From: Hassallia sp050875635
GTDB taxonomy: Bacteria; Cyanobacteriota; Cyanobacteriia; Cyanobacteriales; Nostocaceae
DNA: 64,000 bases
Assembly: GCF_050875635.1 (NCBI RefSeq)
Contig: NZ_JBPAOH010000027.1
Coordinates: 4,301 to 68,300 of the forward strand
Direction of reading: 5' to 3'
Part shown: positions 18,351-26,335 of the stretch, piece after piece
How positions within the stretch are numbered: the first letter of the stretch is position 1
Layout: every line of letters begins with the position of its first letter
Notes under the pieces: model-generated
What the model was told of the DNA's origin: nothing
Seen by the model: the letters and a program-made list of their open reading frames with translations, nothing else
Database searches by the model: none
Program-made: the position numbers and the translations under genes

Positions 18351-20023
18351 CCCTCACTGCTTAGTGGTAGTAAAATCGTAAAACAGGTACGGTTTGATTG
18401 ACTTTCAACCTCGATTGTGCCTCCAAGGGAAAGAGTGAGTTTTTGTACTAATGCCAATCCTAATCCGGTTCCTCCTTGCTTCCAAGGGTCGTTGCTGGGA
18501 ATGCGATAAAATTTGTTAAAAATGAGCGGTATTTCTGTGGTGGGAATTTCCACACCAGTATTAACTACTTTGAATTGAATTTGTTTTGATTTTAATTGAG
18601 CGCTGAGGGTGATTTGTGCTTCTGGTGGGCTAAATTTACAAGCGTTGGTGAGCAGTTCGATTAAAATACGTTCGAGACTGAAGGGATCGCAAGTGAGTGG
18701 AGGAAGATTGGCAGCTATATTTAGCTGCAACTCTTGCTGAGAACTGTTGCGATTGCGTGCTTGAAATACCTGCAACACCCGGCAAAGCCATTGCTGTAGT
18801 TGAATTGTTTCTAATACCAACGGTTTAGCGACATTATCGAGCTTTTGCAAATCCAGGAAATTATTAATTAGGTTAATTTCGCGATCGCACTCCTTGTCTA
18901 AAATTTGAAAGTAGCGAGCTGCTTTTGAGCGTTCTGTTTCTGGCTTGTCCATTTCCAACAAAAAGTTTTGCTCTTTTTTCAGTGAGATTCCCAGCATCTG
19001 AATCGCCATTTTCATATTAGTTAGTGGCGTGCGTAGTTCATGGGAAACTGTACTGAGAAATTCATCCTTCAGACGATTGAGGCTTTCAATTTCATCAAAT
19101 TGCGCTTGTGCAGCTTCTTGAGTTTCTTGAAGAGCAACTTCTGCTAATTTGCGCTCTGTGATGTCAATACAACTACCAATGTAACCAGCAAAGTTACCTG
19201 TGGATGTAAATCTGGGAACCCCTGAATCTAAAATCCAACGATAATTGCCGTCATGTCGCAGGAGCCGATATTCCATCTCAAATTTGGCTCGTGCGTTAAA
19301 GGCAGATTCATAGGTTTTTAAGCAAAAATCTTGATCTTCAGGATGTACGTTTGACAACCAGCCTAAACCTTGCTCTTCTTCTAAGCTGCGTCCGGTAAAA
19401 TTTAACCAAGATTGGTTGAAAAAATTACATAACGAGTCACTTCCAGACATCCACAACATAACTGGTGCTGTGTCAGCCATAGTGTGAAAGCGTTGTTCGC
19501 TTTCTCGTAACAAGTCTTCTGTCTGTTTGTAAGCGGTAATATCCTCGCAAACCATCAGAATCAGCGGATTTGCCTCTTCAGTTGGTAATATCCGCGCTTT
19601 AACTTTTACCCAAACCATTTTACTGGCATTTAAGCGAAACTCCCAATTAGTAATTTCGCTTTCGGGTGACGCTGTTAATAATTCTTTGAATGCATTACTT
19701 AACCTTTGCTTGTCTGACTCCTCAAACAAGTTAAAAATTGAAGTTTGGATTAGTTGTTCTAAAGTGTAGCCAAGACTGTCTGCACCAAATTGGTTTACAG
19801 ACAAAATTTTCCCTGTTGCATCCAAGGTGAAGTACACAGAAGGTGTATTTTCATACAAACTGCGATACCACTGGAGTTCTTCTTGGGTACGACGCAGGGT
19901 TTCTGGGGTGCAAAGTTCTAAATCGGTAGCTCGTTCAGACACAACTTCCAGATGTAGAGGTGTTACAGACAAAATATCTTTTTGACGAGTGTAATGCCAG
20001 CTCGATTGCTGATTGCGGCTCAT
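18347..20023 (-). CDS. PAS-domain sensor histidine kinase
   Basis: A soluble 558-residue sensor kinase. A PAS domain (about 55-165, SVYFTLDATGKILSVNQFGAD) is followed by a second PAS/PAC (about 175-292, ending in the PAC signature GYIGSCIDITERK). A short coiled linker leads to HisKA with phospho-acceptor His in VSHELRTPLTN (about 326). The ATPase domain shows an N-box-like LIELLTNACKFSPP and the G2 box GGTGLGLAL (about 513). No response regulator is adjacent, so its target is unknown; no membrane segment, so the signal is cytoplasmic. ATG at 20023. Confidence 0.93.
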   Translation of the reverse strand: MSRNQQSSWHYTRQKDILSVTPLHLEVVSERATDLELCTPETLRRTQEELQWYRSLYENTPSVYFTLDATGKILSVNQFGADSLGYTLEQLIQTSIFNLFEESDKQRLSNAFKELLTASPESEITNWEFRLNASKMVWVKVKARILPTEEANPLILMVCEDITAYKQTEDLLRESEQRFHTMADTAPVMLWMSGSDSLCNFFNQSWLNFTGRSLEEEQGLGWLSNVHPEDQDFCLKTYESAFNARAKFEMEYRLLRHDGNYRWILDSGVPRFTSTGNFAGYIGSCIDITERKLAEVALQETQEAAQAQFDEIESLNRLKDEFLSTVSHELRTPLTNMKMAIQMLGISLKKEQNFLLEMDKPETERSKAARYFQILDKECDREINLINNFLDLQKLDNVAKPLVLETIQLQQWLCRVLQVFQARNRNSSQQELQLNIAANLPPLTCDPFSLERILIELLTNACKFSPPEAQITLSAQLKSKQIQFKVVNTGVEIPTTEIPLIFNKFYRIPSNDPWKQGGTGLGLALVQKLTLSLGGTIEVESQSNRTCFTILLPLSSEG

Positions 20024-20362
20024 AGATTTAAACTTGCACCCAAGCGAGAAGTGTGAACTAGGCGGTAAGAAAAAAATATTATTATACAGGTTTTAAATTA
20101 ATTTGTGTGAAAGGTGCAAATAAAAACTTATGTAAAGACTAAGCTTTACACTGTATAATTCTTTAATTGATAGCTCAAAACTTGCGATTGGAGATATTGA
20201 TTAATCTATCTTGAAAATAGAGAGGCTTAGGCAGTTGGGTTAGGAGCGCTTAGACTAAAGGTTAGAAAAAGAGATTTTTATCGATATTGGTATAAACAGT
20301 TCATAATTTTAACCACAATTATTCAAATATAGGTAGGGAGGCTTCCCCCTTAGAAGCAATGC
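20024..20362. other. Gap of 339 bases, no gene seen
   Basis: A/T-rich DNA holding the upstream region of the histidine kinase gene and, near 20334-20349, a small GC-rich inverted stretch (GGGAGGC/TTCCCCC) next to the end of the pseudouridine synthase gene. Nothing else was recognised. Confidence 0.5.
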
Positions 20363-20977
20363 TTAAGGCTTAAAAATAGATGCTTTTTTCTGTGGTTTCG
20401 TTAAATTATGCAACAATTTGACTTCTTCTGGGGTAAGTTCGCGCCACTGTCCTGGTTGTAGACGATCTAATTTTAAGTGAGCGATCGCTATCCTCACCAA
20501 TCGCAAGGTAGGAAACCCGACAGCAGCAGTCATTCTTCTGACTTGGCGGTTTTTTCCTTCTGTCAAAGTTATTTCTAGCCAAGCTGTGGGGACATTTTTT
20601 CTAAATCTTATTGGTGGATCGCGATCGCTTAACAACGGTTCTTCTGATAAAAGTCGTACTTTTGTTGGTCGAGTACGGTAATCTTGAATTTGCACACCTG
20701 TTTGCAATTTCTTTAAAGCATCTGCATCGGGAATTCGCTCTACCTGTACTAAATAAGTCCTTTCATGTCCAAATTGAGGATGAGAAAGGCGATGTTGCAA
20801 TTTTCCGTTATTTGTTAATAATAATAACCCTTCACTGTCCCAGTCTAAACGCCCGACAGGGTACACATCAGCCACTTCGATGTAATCTTTTAGCGTACTG
20901 CGGTTAGGGCTATCTTTTGTAAATTGGCTGAGAACCCCGTAGGGTTTGGAAAAAATGATATAGCGATAGTCATTCAT
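20363..20977 (-). CDS. rRNA pseudouridine synthase, RsuA/RluB/E/F family (RluE-like)
   Basis: An enzyme of 204 residues that isomerises uridine to pseudouridine in rRNA. The catalytic motif GRLDWDSEGLLLLTN places the nucleophilic Asp at residue 45, and the KNRQVRRM stretch in the C-terminal half is typical of the RsuA family. The protein starts directly with the catalytic domain (FSKPYGVLSQF) and lacks the N-terminal S4 domain found in RsuA and RluB, which favours an RluE-like role on 23S rRNA. The ATG is at 20977. It stands alone, divergent from the 21192 gene. Confidence 0.9.
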   Translation of the reverse strand: MNDYRYIIFSKPYGVLSQFTKDSPNRSTLKDYIEVADVYPVGRLDWDSEGLLLLTNNGKLQHRLSHPQFGHERTYLVQVERIPDADALKKLQTGVQIQDYRTRPTKVRLLSEEPLLSDRDPPIRFRKNVPTAWLEITLTEGKNRQVRRMTAAVGFPTLRLVRIAIAHLKLDRLQPGQWRELTPEEVKLLHNLTKPQKKASIFKP

Positions 20978-21151
20978 TGTTTGAGTAAATAACTAATGTG
21001 ACATTAGTCTATGATGCCAATAATTGGACACGTCATGCATTACAACTAGCGAGCGTCAGATTTAACTTATGCGATCGCCCTGTATCGTCGGATAAATATA
21101 CAAGCTTTGTTAGTCTGTAAAGTTAGAGAAATTGATGCCAAATTTCCACAA

Positions 21152-21217
21152 ATACAATGACTACGCCAGAACTAAAGCTTTTTGACATACAATGACTATG
21201 CCAAAACTAAAGCTTTA
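21152..21217 (+). repeat. 35-base tandem duplication spanning a start codon
   Basis: Bases 21152-21182 and 21187-21217 are near-identical (ATACAATGACTA.GCCA.AACTAAAGCTTT) with a 35-base period. The first copy has its own ATG at 21157 and reads 12 codons to a TGA that overlaps the downstream ATG at 21192 (ATGA). Confidence 0.85.
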
Positions 21218-21596
21218 TTTTCGGACTACTGAGATAATTCTAAAATTACATCGCCCAATCGCAAAGTTATTAAAGTGGATTCCCAGACAAATCAAAGAAC
21301 TTTTTCAGGTTTTTTTTCAATCTCAAGAAAACTCCGATGAAGAACTAGAAGATTTTGAGGAACAATTAGAGCAAAGACGACTTGAAAGACAAAGATTAGG
21401 ACGAGGTAGGGGAGCCAATAGAAAAGACCGAGTAATTGTCAATTCTGTAGCGCGGGAAAAGAATATGAACAGAGAGCAGCGACAACAATTTGGTGATTAT
21501 ATTGAAGATGTTAAACGTCATCAAGGGCGAGGCGGTGCTGACAACTTCACACGCAATGAACTACTTGATTTGGCTGATGAGTTTTTAGAGAGATAA
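21192..21596 (+). CDS. Hypothetical protein; C-terminus resembles polymorphic-toxin tails
   Basis: A 134-residue protein. Residues 1-45 are basic and partly hydrophobic (KLLKWIPRQIKELFQVFF). Residues 48-70 are an acidic/basic charged helix, followed by RGRGANRKDR. The C-terminal segment (REQRQQFGDYIEDVKRHQGRGG, then NELLDLADEFLER) resembles, from memory, the end of several secreted polymorphic toxins, though here no delivery domain is present. If that is right this is a truncated or solo effector, and the next gene could be its immunity partner. The start region is duplicated. No catalytic residue can be pointed to with confidence. Confidence 0.55.
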   Translation: MTMPKLKLYFRTTEIILKLHRPIAKLLKWIPRQIKELFQVFFQSQENSDEELEDFEEQLEQRRLERQRLGRGRGANRKDRVIVNSVAREKNMNREQRQQFGDYIEDVKRHQGRGGADNFTRNELLDLADEFLER

Positions 21597-21639
21597 TTAA
21601 TTTAACCGATAAGTTCCACCTACTTAGCAGGTCGATAAA

Positions 21640-22080
21640 GTGAGTACGAATAAAATATCTTTAAGATTATCTGGCAATCTTACACCCTTAGAAAAATTAA
21701 CACATACTTTAGGAATTACGCCGACAAAAATTCTTCACCGTGGAGAGCGTGTTTCTAAAAATAGAGTCCAACCCGTTGATATTTGGTCTTTAGAACTGGT
21801 TAATTTTGACGATCGCACCACAAAGCAAGATATAGAAAAGCAGATGTTACAAGCTGCGGTAGTGTTAAAGCAAATTGCACCAGCGATCGCATCATTAGAT
21901 CGAACCAAGTGCAAAACAGATTTGTACATCAGCACTATCCGAGAAGAAGACCAGGGTGGTTTATCATTACCTACAGAACTGGTAGCAGCAGCAGCAGCAG
22001 CAAAATTATCAATCCAGATGTCCATCCTCGTGATGCTGGATGACTACGAAGAACCGGAAGCTGCTTCTATCAATACATGA
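21640..22080 (+). CDS. DUF4279-like protein, possible immunity partner
   Basis: A 146-residue protein that looks like the DUF4279 family (ISLRLSGNLTPLEKLTHTLGITPTKILHRGERV, then DIWSLEL). The family is often found beside toxin-like genes, which fits its place 43 bases after the 21192 gene, but a direct role is not shown. The likely start is GTG at 21640 (VSTNKISLRL); no ATG is available near the conserved N-terminus. An alanine run (about 109-114) sits in the helical C-terminal part. No membrane segment. Confidence 0.6.
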   Translation: MSTNKISLRLSGNLTPLEKLTHTLGITPTKILHRGERVSKNRVQPVDIWSLELVNFDDRTTKQDIEKQMLQAAVVLKQIAPAIASLDRTKCKTDLYISTIREEDQGGLSLPTELVAAAAAAKLSIQMSILVMLDDYEEPEAASINT

Positions 22081-22164
22081 TTAACCTACATAAGGCTGCG
22101 ATCGTCATTATCAAAGCACCGTAAAATAATATGAAAATATAAGCTTTTTAAAAGAGCAGTTATT

Positions 22165-22329
22165 CTGACCACAGCAGAACAACCTTTAAAGTGTGTTTAC
22201 TTGTGTCAAGCATTGACAACAGTCTACTTAATAGTGCGTCTGGATGAACGCATGGGAGAAATATTCATCCAATCTGGCAATGAGATAGAAATCTTAATTA
22301 ATCGTGATGGAAATTGGATATACCTATGA
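22165..22329 (+). CDS. DUF6888-like small protein with non-ATG start
   Basis: An unlabelled frame of 54 residues reads TTAEQPLKCVYLCQALTT, then VYLIVRLDERMGEIFI and ends ILINRDGNWIYL. It resembles the DUF6888 family as I remember it, which normally precedes a DUF6887 gene, as here. The stop TGA (22327-22329) overlaps the ATG of the next gene. No ATG, GTG or TTG is available before the conserved start; the best candidate is CTG at 22165, nine bases after an AAAGAG stretch, or ATT at 22162. It is either a rare-start gene or one whose start codon has been mutated. Function unknown. Confidence 0.6.
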   Translation: MTTAEQPLKCVYLCQALTTVYLIVRLDERMGEIFIQSGNEIEILINRDGNWIYL

Positions 22330-22538
22330 CCAAACCAAATTTTGATGCTATGAGTGAAGGTGAATTAAGAACCTACGTCTATGAACATCGAGACGATCAA
22401 GAAGCTTTTCACGCATTTGTAGATCGTTTGAAGGCAAAACCTCCCTCTGCGGTTTATCCCGCATCGATGACACCTGAGGAAATCCATCAAGCAATATTAA
22501 TGCATGTTCAGCAGAAGCAGAAAACGCAAGACGCATAG
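22326..22538 (+). CDS. DUF6887-like small protein
   Basis: A 70-residue protein (MTKPNFDAMSEGELRTYV, HRDDQEAFHAFVDRLKA) resembling the DUF6887 family. The frame opens earlier at 22314, but the ATG at 22326 overlaps the stop of the preceding DUF6888-like gene as ATGA, which is typical of translational coupling and decides the start. Such paired small genes are widespread in cyanobacteria; they look like a two-component small module, possibly toxin-antitoxin-like, but no activity can be assigned from sequence. Confidence 0.65.
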   Translation: MTKPNFDAMSEGELRTYVYEHRDDQEAFHAFVDRLKAKPPSAVYPASMTPEEIHQAILMHVQQKQKTQDA

Positions 22539-22623
22539 AACACTGCAACGCATACCACCTTGCTTACCTTAGGATTTGTTAACTTACTTGCGCCCATCTA
22601 CAACGAAGGTGCTACAATCAACT

Positions 22624-22706
22624 TCCATGCTAGGGGTGCCTGCACTTTTCAGGCTGAGAACACACCCTTAACACCTGAGTCTGGGTAATACCAGCGGAGG
22701 GAAGCT
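22624..22706 (+). promoter_or_regulatory. TPP riboswitch (THI element)
   Basis: The conserved blocks of the thiamine pyrophosphate aptamer appear in order: AGGGGTGCC (22632), CTGAGA (22654), ACCCTTA ACACCTGA (22664-22678) and CTGGGTAATACCAGCGGAGGGAA (22681-22703, quoted here only as a block). It ends about 20 bases before the thiC start, so control is probably at translation or early elongation: TPP binding lowers thiC expression. Confidence 0.95.
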
Positions 22707-22725
22707 GTTTATCGAGGAATTTAAT

Positions 22726-24099
22726 ATGCGGACTCAATGGGTTGCTAAACGCCAGGGACAAGATAATGTTACGCAAATCCACTACGCACGCCAGGGTGTT
22801 ATCACTGAAGAAATGGATTATGTAGCCCGACGGGAAAACCTTCCCGTTGAGCTAATTAGAGACGAAGTAGCGCGGGGACGAATGATTATTCCCGCGAATA
22901 TTAATCACACTAACTTAGAGCCGATGGCGATCGGTATTGCCTCTAAGTGTAAGGTAAATGCTAATATCGGTGCTTCTCCCAACTCTTCCAACATTCAGGA
23001 AGAAGTAGATAAGCTAAAACTGGCGGTCAAATACGGTGCTGATACCGTTATGGACTTGTCCAATGGCGGGGGGAATTTAGATGAAATTCGCACCGCTATC
23101 ATCAATGCCTCACCAGTGCCAATTGGTACAGTACCCTTATACCAAGCACTAGAAAGCATCCACGGCAATATCGAAAAGCTGACACCAGATGATTTTCTTC
23201 ATATTATCGAGAAACATGCCCAACAGGGTGTCGATTATATGACTATCCACGCGGGGATTTTGATTGAATACTTGCCCTTAGTGAAAAACCGCATCACTGG
23301 CATTGTCTCTCGCGGCGGCGGTATTATGGCACGGTGGATGTTGCATCATCACAAACAAAACCCGCTTTACACCCATTTCCGTGACATCATTGAGATTTTC
23401 AAAAAATACGATGTTTCTTTTAGCTTGGGTGATTCCCTGCGCCCAGGCTGCATCCATGATGGCTCAGACGATGCTCAATTGTCTGAACTCAAGACGCTGG
23501 GACAATTGACTCGCAAAGCGTGGGAACATAATGTTCAGGTGATGGTAGAAGGTCCCGGACACGTCCCGATGGATCAAATTGAATTTAACGTCAAAAAGCA
23601 GATGGAAGAGTGTTCTGAAGCACCTTTCTACGTGCTGGGACCTTTGGTGACAGATATTGCTCCGGGTTATGACCATATTACTTCAGCGATCGGTGCTGCG
23701 ATGGCTGGTTGGTATGGTACAGCGATGCTTTGTTACGTAACCCCGAAAGAACATTTAGGACTGCCGAATGCCGAAGATGTACGTAACGGGTTGATTGCTT
23801 ACAAGATTGCTGCTCACGCAGCAGATATTGCCAGACGTCGCCCAGGTGCGAGAGACAGAGACGATGAACTCTCCCACGCTCGTTATAACTTCGACTGGAA
23901 CCGTCAGTTTGAATTATCACTCGACCCGGAAAGAGCGAAGGAATATCATGACGAAACTTTACCAGCAGATATTTACAAAACTGCTGAGTTTTGCTCGATG
24001 TGCGGTCCAAAGTTCTGTCCGATGCAAACTAAAGTTGATGCTGATGCGTTGACGGAGTTGGAGAAGTTCTTGGCAAAAGAGCCGGTAACGCAGGGGTAG
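22726..24099 (+). CDS. thiC: Phosphomethylpyrimidine synthase ThiC
   Basis: A radical-SAM iron-sulfur enzyme that converts aminoimidazole ribotide to HMP phosphate, the pyrimidine half of thiamine. The 457-residue length matches the short (non-extended) ThiC of cyanobacteria and plants. Conserved stretches include KCKVNANIGASPNSS, TVMDLSNGG, SLGDSLRPGC and MVEGPGHVPMDQI. The C-terminal cluster motif CSMCGPKFC ligates the 4Fe-4S cluster. It is preceded by a TPP riboswitch and followed by a bidirectional hairpin. thiD lies at 54.4 kb, in another operon without a visible riboswitch. Confidence 0.98.
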   Translation: MRTQWVAKRQGQDNVTQIHYARQGVITEEMDYVARRENLPVELIRDEVARGRMIIPANINHTNLEPMAIGIASKCKVNANIGASPNSSNIQEEVDKLKLAVKYGADTVMDLSNGGGNLDEIRTAIINASPVPIGTVPLYQALESIHGNIEKLTPDDFLHIIEKHAQQGVDYMTIHAGILIEYLPLVKNRITGIVSRGGGIMARWMLHHHKQNPLYTHFRDIIEIFKKYDVSFSLGDSLRPGCIHDGSDDAQLSELKTLGQLTRKAWEHNVQVMVEGPGHVPMDQIEFNVKKQMEECSEAPFYVLGPLVTDIAPGYDHITSAIGAAMAGWYGTAMLCYVTPKEHLGLPNAEDVRNGLIAYKIAAHAADIARRRPGARDRDDELSHARYNFDWNRQFELSLDPERAKEYHDETLPADIYKTAEFCSMCGPKFCPMQTKVDADALTELEKFLAKEPVTQG

Positions 24100-24121
24100 A
24101 TGCTGTAACTTAATTTCTGGA

Positions 24122-24159
24122 CAAGCCTACCCATTACTACTCATTTTTGGGTAGGTTTG
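24122..24159. terminator. Bidirectional hairpin after thiC
   Basis: Arms CAAGCCTACCCA and TGGGTAGGTTTG pair over 12 positions with one G-T pair. It overlaps the end of the convergent 24137 gene. Confidence 0.7.
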
Positions 24160-24322
24160 ATATAAGTTGGTCAACAAAATCTCTAAGTTGTTCTTGCCAA
24201 TTGGGGACAGTCTTAAGTTTTTCTAGCTGTCCTTTTCGACCTTTAAAGCTTATCGGTTTAGTGTCTAAAGGTTCTTCACCATACGGCAAAGCACCAAGTT
24301 TATGTTTTTTCTGGAAAGGCAT
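24137..24322 (-). CDS. Small hypothetical protein
   Basis: A 61-residue soluble protein (MPFQKKHKLGALPYGEEPLD, SFKGRKGQLEKLKTVPNWQEQLRDFVDQL). It is Lys/Gln-rich with a predicted C-terminal helix. I recall similar short proteins in cyanobacterial genomes without known function. It lies convergent to thiC and next to a transposon remnant, so it may be a DNA-binding or element-associated protein, but that is a guess. ATG at 24322 with a weak AAGG upstream. Confidence 0.6.
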   Translation of the reverse strand: MPFQKKHKLGALPYGEEPLDTKPISFKGRKGQLEKLKTVPNWQEQLRDFVDQLISNLPKNE

Positions 24323-24389
24323 TGATTTTTACCTTATATATTCGTAGACTAATATATAGCATCAATTAAAAGGTCGAGTCAATGCTGTT

Positions 24390-24650
24390 AGGTTTCAAAA
24401 CTGAGCTAAAGCTATTGCTGATATGGGATTTTACGAGTTTCGTAGGCAGTTAACCTACAAGTGTGAATTGTATGGTTCAAAGTTAGTTGTAATTGACCGT
24501 TGGTTTCCATCTAGCAAGACCTGCTCAAATTGCGGCACTAAAAAAGAAACACTTACCTTGAACGAGCGAGTGTTTGAATGTAATCATTGTAATTTTGTAA
24601 TTGACCGCGATTTAAACGCTGCAATCAATTTGTCCAAAATCGTCAGTTAG
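24390..24650 (+). pseudogene. TnpB (IS605/IS607-type OrfB) C-terminal remnant
   Basis: From 24423 the reading frame gives GFYEFRRQLTYKCELYGSKL, then the zinc ribbon TCSNCGTKKETLTLNERVFECNHC and RDLNAAINLSKI, the C-terminal third of a TnpB nuclease. Directly upstream the matching frame (AKAIADM) is interrupted by a TGA near 24403, and no RuvC-like N-terminal part remains. The downstream DNA to about 24720 looks like a degraded end of the same element. The zinc ribbon is intact but the protein is not functional as a TnpB. Confidence 0.85.
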
Positions 24651-24787
24651 GCGAGGTTAGCCTGTGGACTGGTAGAAGCCGACTTCTTCAGGATGAAGCA
24701 AGGAAGTAAACGAAACCCAAAGTAGATATTTCCAATTATGGGTAGCTTTGGGTAGGTGTTATGTAACGGTTAATAGATAGCAGGCAA

Positions 24788-24850
24788 TAAATAGCCCACA
24801 GGTTGAAACCTGGGGCTATACGAACGAAGCCCACCTACGTGGGCTATTTA
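24788..24850. repeat. Nested hairpin repeat (AAATAGCCCA...TGGGCTATTT)
   Basis: The outer arms AAATAGCCCA and TGGGCTATTT enclose the small palindrome CAGGTTGAAACCTG and the block GGGCTATACGAACGAAGCCC. A relative sharing CTGGGGCTATA sits at about 47755. It probably belongs to a dispersed family of mobile or extragenic palindromes near the TnpB remnant. Confidence 0.65.
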
Positions 24851-24888
24851 TCTCAATATAATTTGATACTAAAACATTAATTTTATTA

Positions 24889-25140
24889 TTAAACGGAAAC
24901 TTTTTTGCTAATATAATCGACAGCCTGTTGAACTGTTGTAATTTTTTCAGCAGCTTCATCAGGAATTTCAATATCAAATTCCTCTTCCAAAGCCATAACT
25001 AACTCTACCGCATCTAAAGAATCTGCTCCTAAATCTTGAATAAAGTTGCTGCTGAGGGTTATTGTGTCTGCTTCAACTGATAACTGTTCAGCAATAATAT
25101 TTTTTATTTTGTAAGGATTCAGGTGACAGGGTATTGACAA
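24889..25140 (-). CDS. Acyl carrier protein with atypical N-terminus
   Basis: A 4'-phosphopantetheine-bearing carrier protein for fatty acid or related acyl chains. The core is unmistakable: NIIAEQLSVEADTI, then LGADSLDAVELVMALEEEFDIEIPDEAAEKI with the prosthetic-group serine in DSL. The open frame extends to a TTG at 25233, which would add a 31-residue Arg-rich tail; starting at the TTG at 25140 gives 83 residues, the normal ACP length. No ribosome-binding site precedes either codon. The start region lies inside a 14-bp inverted repeat pair (25111-25193), so the native 5' end seems to have been replaced. It has no fabF neighbour, so it is probably a secondary ACP or a decaying copy. Confidence 0.8.
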   Translation of the reverse strand: MSIPCHLNPYKIKNIIAEQLSVEADTITLSSNFIQDLGADSLDAVELVMALEEEFDIEIPDEAAEKITTVQQAVDYISKKVSV

Positions 25141-25193
25141 AAAAGACAGTCTGGCCCGTCTGTGCTTCCTCAATTTTAGACCTGAATCCTTAC
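25111..25193. repeat. 83-base segment bounded by 14-bp perfect inverted repeats
   Basis: GTAAGGATTCAGGT at 25111-25124 and its exact reverse complement at 25180-25193. The left repeat is read as codons 9-13 of the ACP gene. It could be a small inserted element or an inversion scar. Confidence 0.75.
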
Positions 25194-25251
25194 CCGCTCT
25201 AGAACGAGTGTCAGCTGCTGTAAATAGGCACAAATCAGAACTGGAAGTTTC

Positions 25252-26136
25252 TTAGCGCATCTTTTGCTCAAGGAACTCTAGAAAGACTTTGACTTTCATT
25301 GGGACATATTTTCGACTGGGGTAAAGTGCGTTAATCGGGACTGGAGCTGATGACCACTGGGGTAAGACGTTTACTATATCCCCACCCTGTAACTCGTGCT
25401 GAAACAGAAATTCCGGCAGCAGCCCAATCCCTACTCCAGCAACGATTGCTTGATAAATGGGGGCACTGTCATTGCTAAGTAGTCGTGGACGAAAGGAGAG
25501 CGTTACTGTTTCCTGCTGTTCATTGTGCAATGTCCAGGTCACTTCGTTCTGATGATGAGCCATACAAAGCAGCGCATGACTGGTCAAATCAGCGATCGCC
25601 CTTGGTTCGCCAGCGGTTTTGAGATAGGTCGCGCTGGCAAAGAGTTTCATACGATCTGTGCTAATCCGCCGCACGATCAGGGTTGAATCGTCCAATTCCC
25701 CAATCCGAATCGCTAGATCGTACCCTTCTTTGACAATATCCTTGTATTCAGTCGTCGCATGGAGAATCACTCGAATATCGGGGTAGGTCAGCAGAAACTC
25801 CGGCAAATTGGGTGCGAGAACAGACTGCACAAACAATACGGTGGCTGTCACTCGCACAGTGCCTTGCGGATGCCCCTGCAAGCTAGCGATCGCATCATTA
25901 CCGTCATGTAACGCATCGAGAATGGGTAAACAGTTTTCGTAATACAGTCGTCCTTCTTCAGTTAAAGAAACCCGCCGCGTCGTGCGATGAAATAATCGGA
26001 CTTTTAGCTGTTGCTCTAGCTCATTGACCTTCAGACTGACGGTAGATTTAGGCAAGTCCAGCGATCGTGCTGCTGCGACAAATCCTCCCAGTTCCGCGAC
26101 TTTGAGAAATATTAAAACAGCGTTCACGTCATCCAT
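25252..26136 (-). CDS. LysR-family transcriptional regulator
   Basis: A 294-residue LTTR. The N-terminal winged helix-turn-helix (residues about 3-60: FLKVAELGGFVAAARSLDLP, STVSLKVNELEQQL) is followed by the inducer-binding domain, whose sequence (GYDLAIRIGELDDSTLIVRRI) resembles regulators of the AaeR/YafC type. The frame begins with a GTG at 26145, but ATG at 26136 (MDDVNAVLIF) fits the family start. It is divergent from an NAD(P)-binding protein gene, the classic layout in which an LTTR controls its neighbour through the shared 26137-26335 gap. Confidence 0.92.
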   Translation of the reverse strand: MDDVNAVLIFLKVAELGGFVAAARSLDLPKSTVSLKVNELEQQLKVRLFHRTTRRVSLTEEGRLYYENCLPILDALHDGNDAIASLQGHPQGTVRVTATVLFVQSVLAPNLPEFLLTYPDIRVILHATTEYKDIVKEGYDLAIRIGELDDSTLIVRRISTDRMKLFASATYLKTAGEPRAIADLTSHALLCMAHHQNEVTWTLHNEQQETVTLSFRPRLLSNDSAPIYQAIVAGVGIGLLPEFLFQHELQGGDIVNVLPQWSSAPVPINALYPSRKYVPMKVKVFLEFLEQKMR

Positions 26137-26335
26137 ACCTTGCACTCGCTGCGCTCTTGATTATCAAAACTCCGCTATTGTCCAGCATTATAAACAATCA
26201 ATCCATAAAAACTATCTTTATCTGCATGAATTGATGAATCATACTAGTGATGTCAAACATACAAAGACAGTCCTAATCAAAGCCGCATTTCTTTAATCGG
26301 AAAACCCACTAAGCGTTACATAGGAGCGTTAAAAC

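Noticed and set aside
24390..24650. Functional TnpB/omega-RNA system
   Set aside because: Only the C-terminal zinc-ribbon third remains and the frame is interrupted upstream.
25141..25233. Arg-rich N-terminal extension of the ACP
   Set aside because: It comes from the inverted-repeat segment, starts at a TTG without a ribosome-binding site and has no counterpart in the family.
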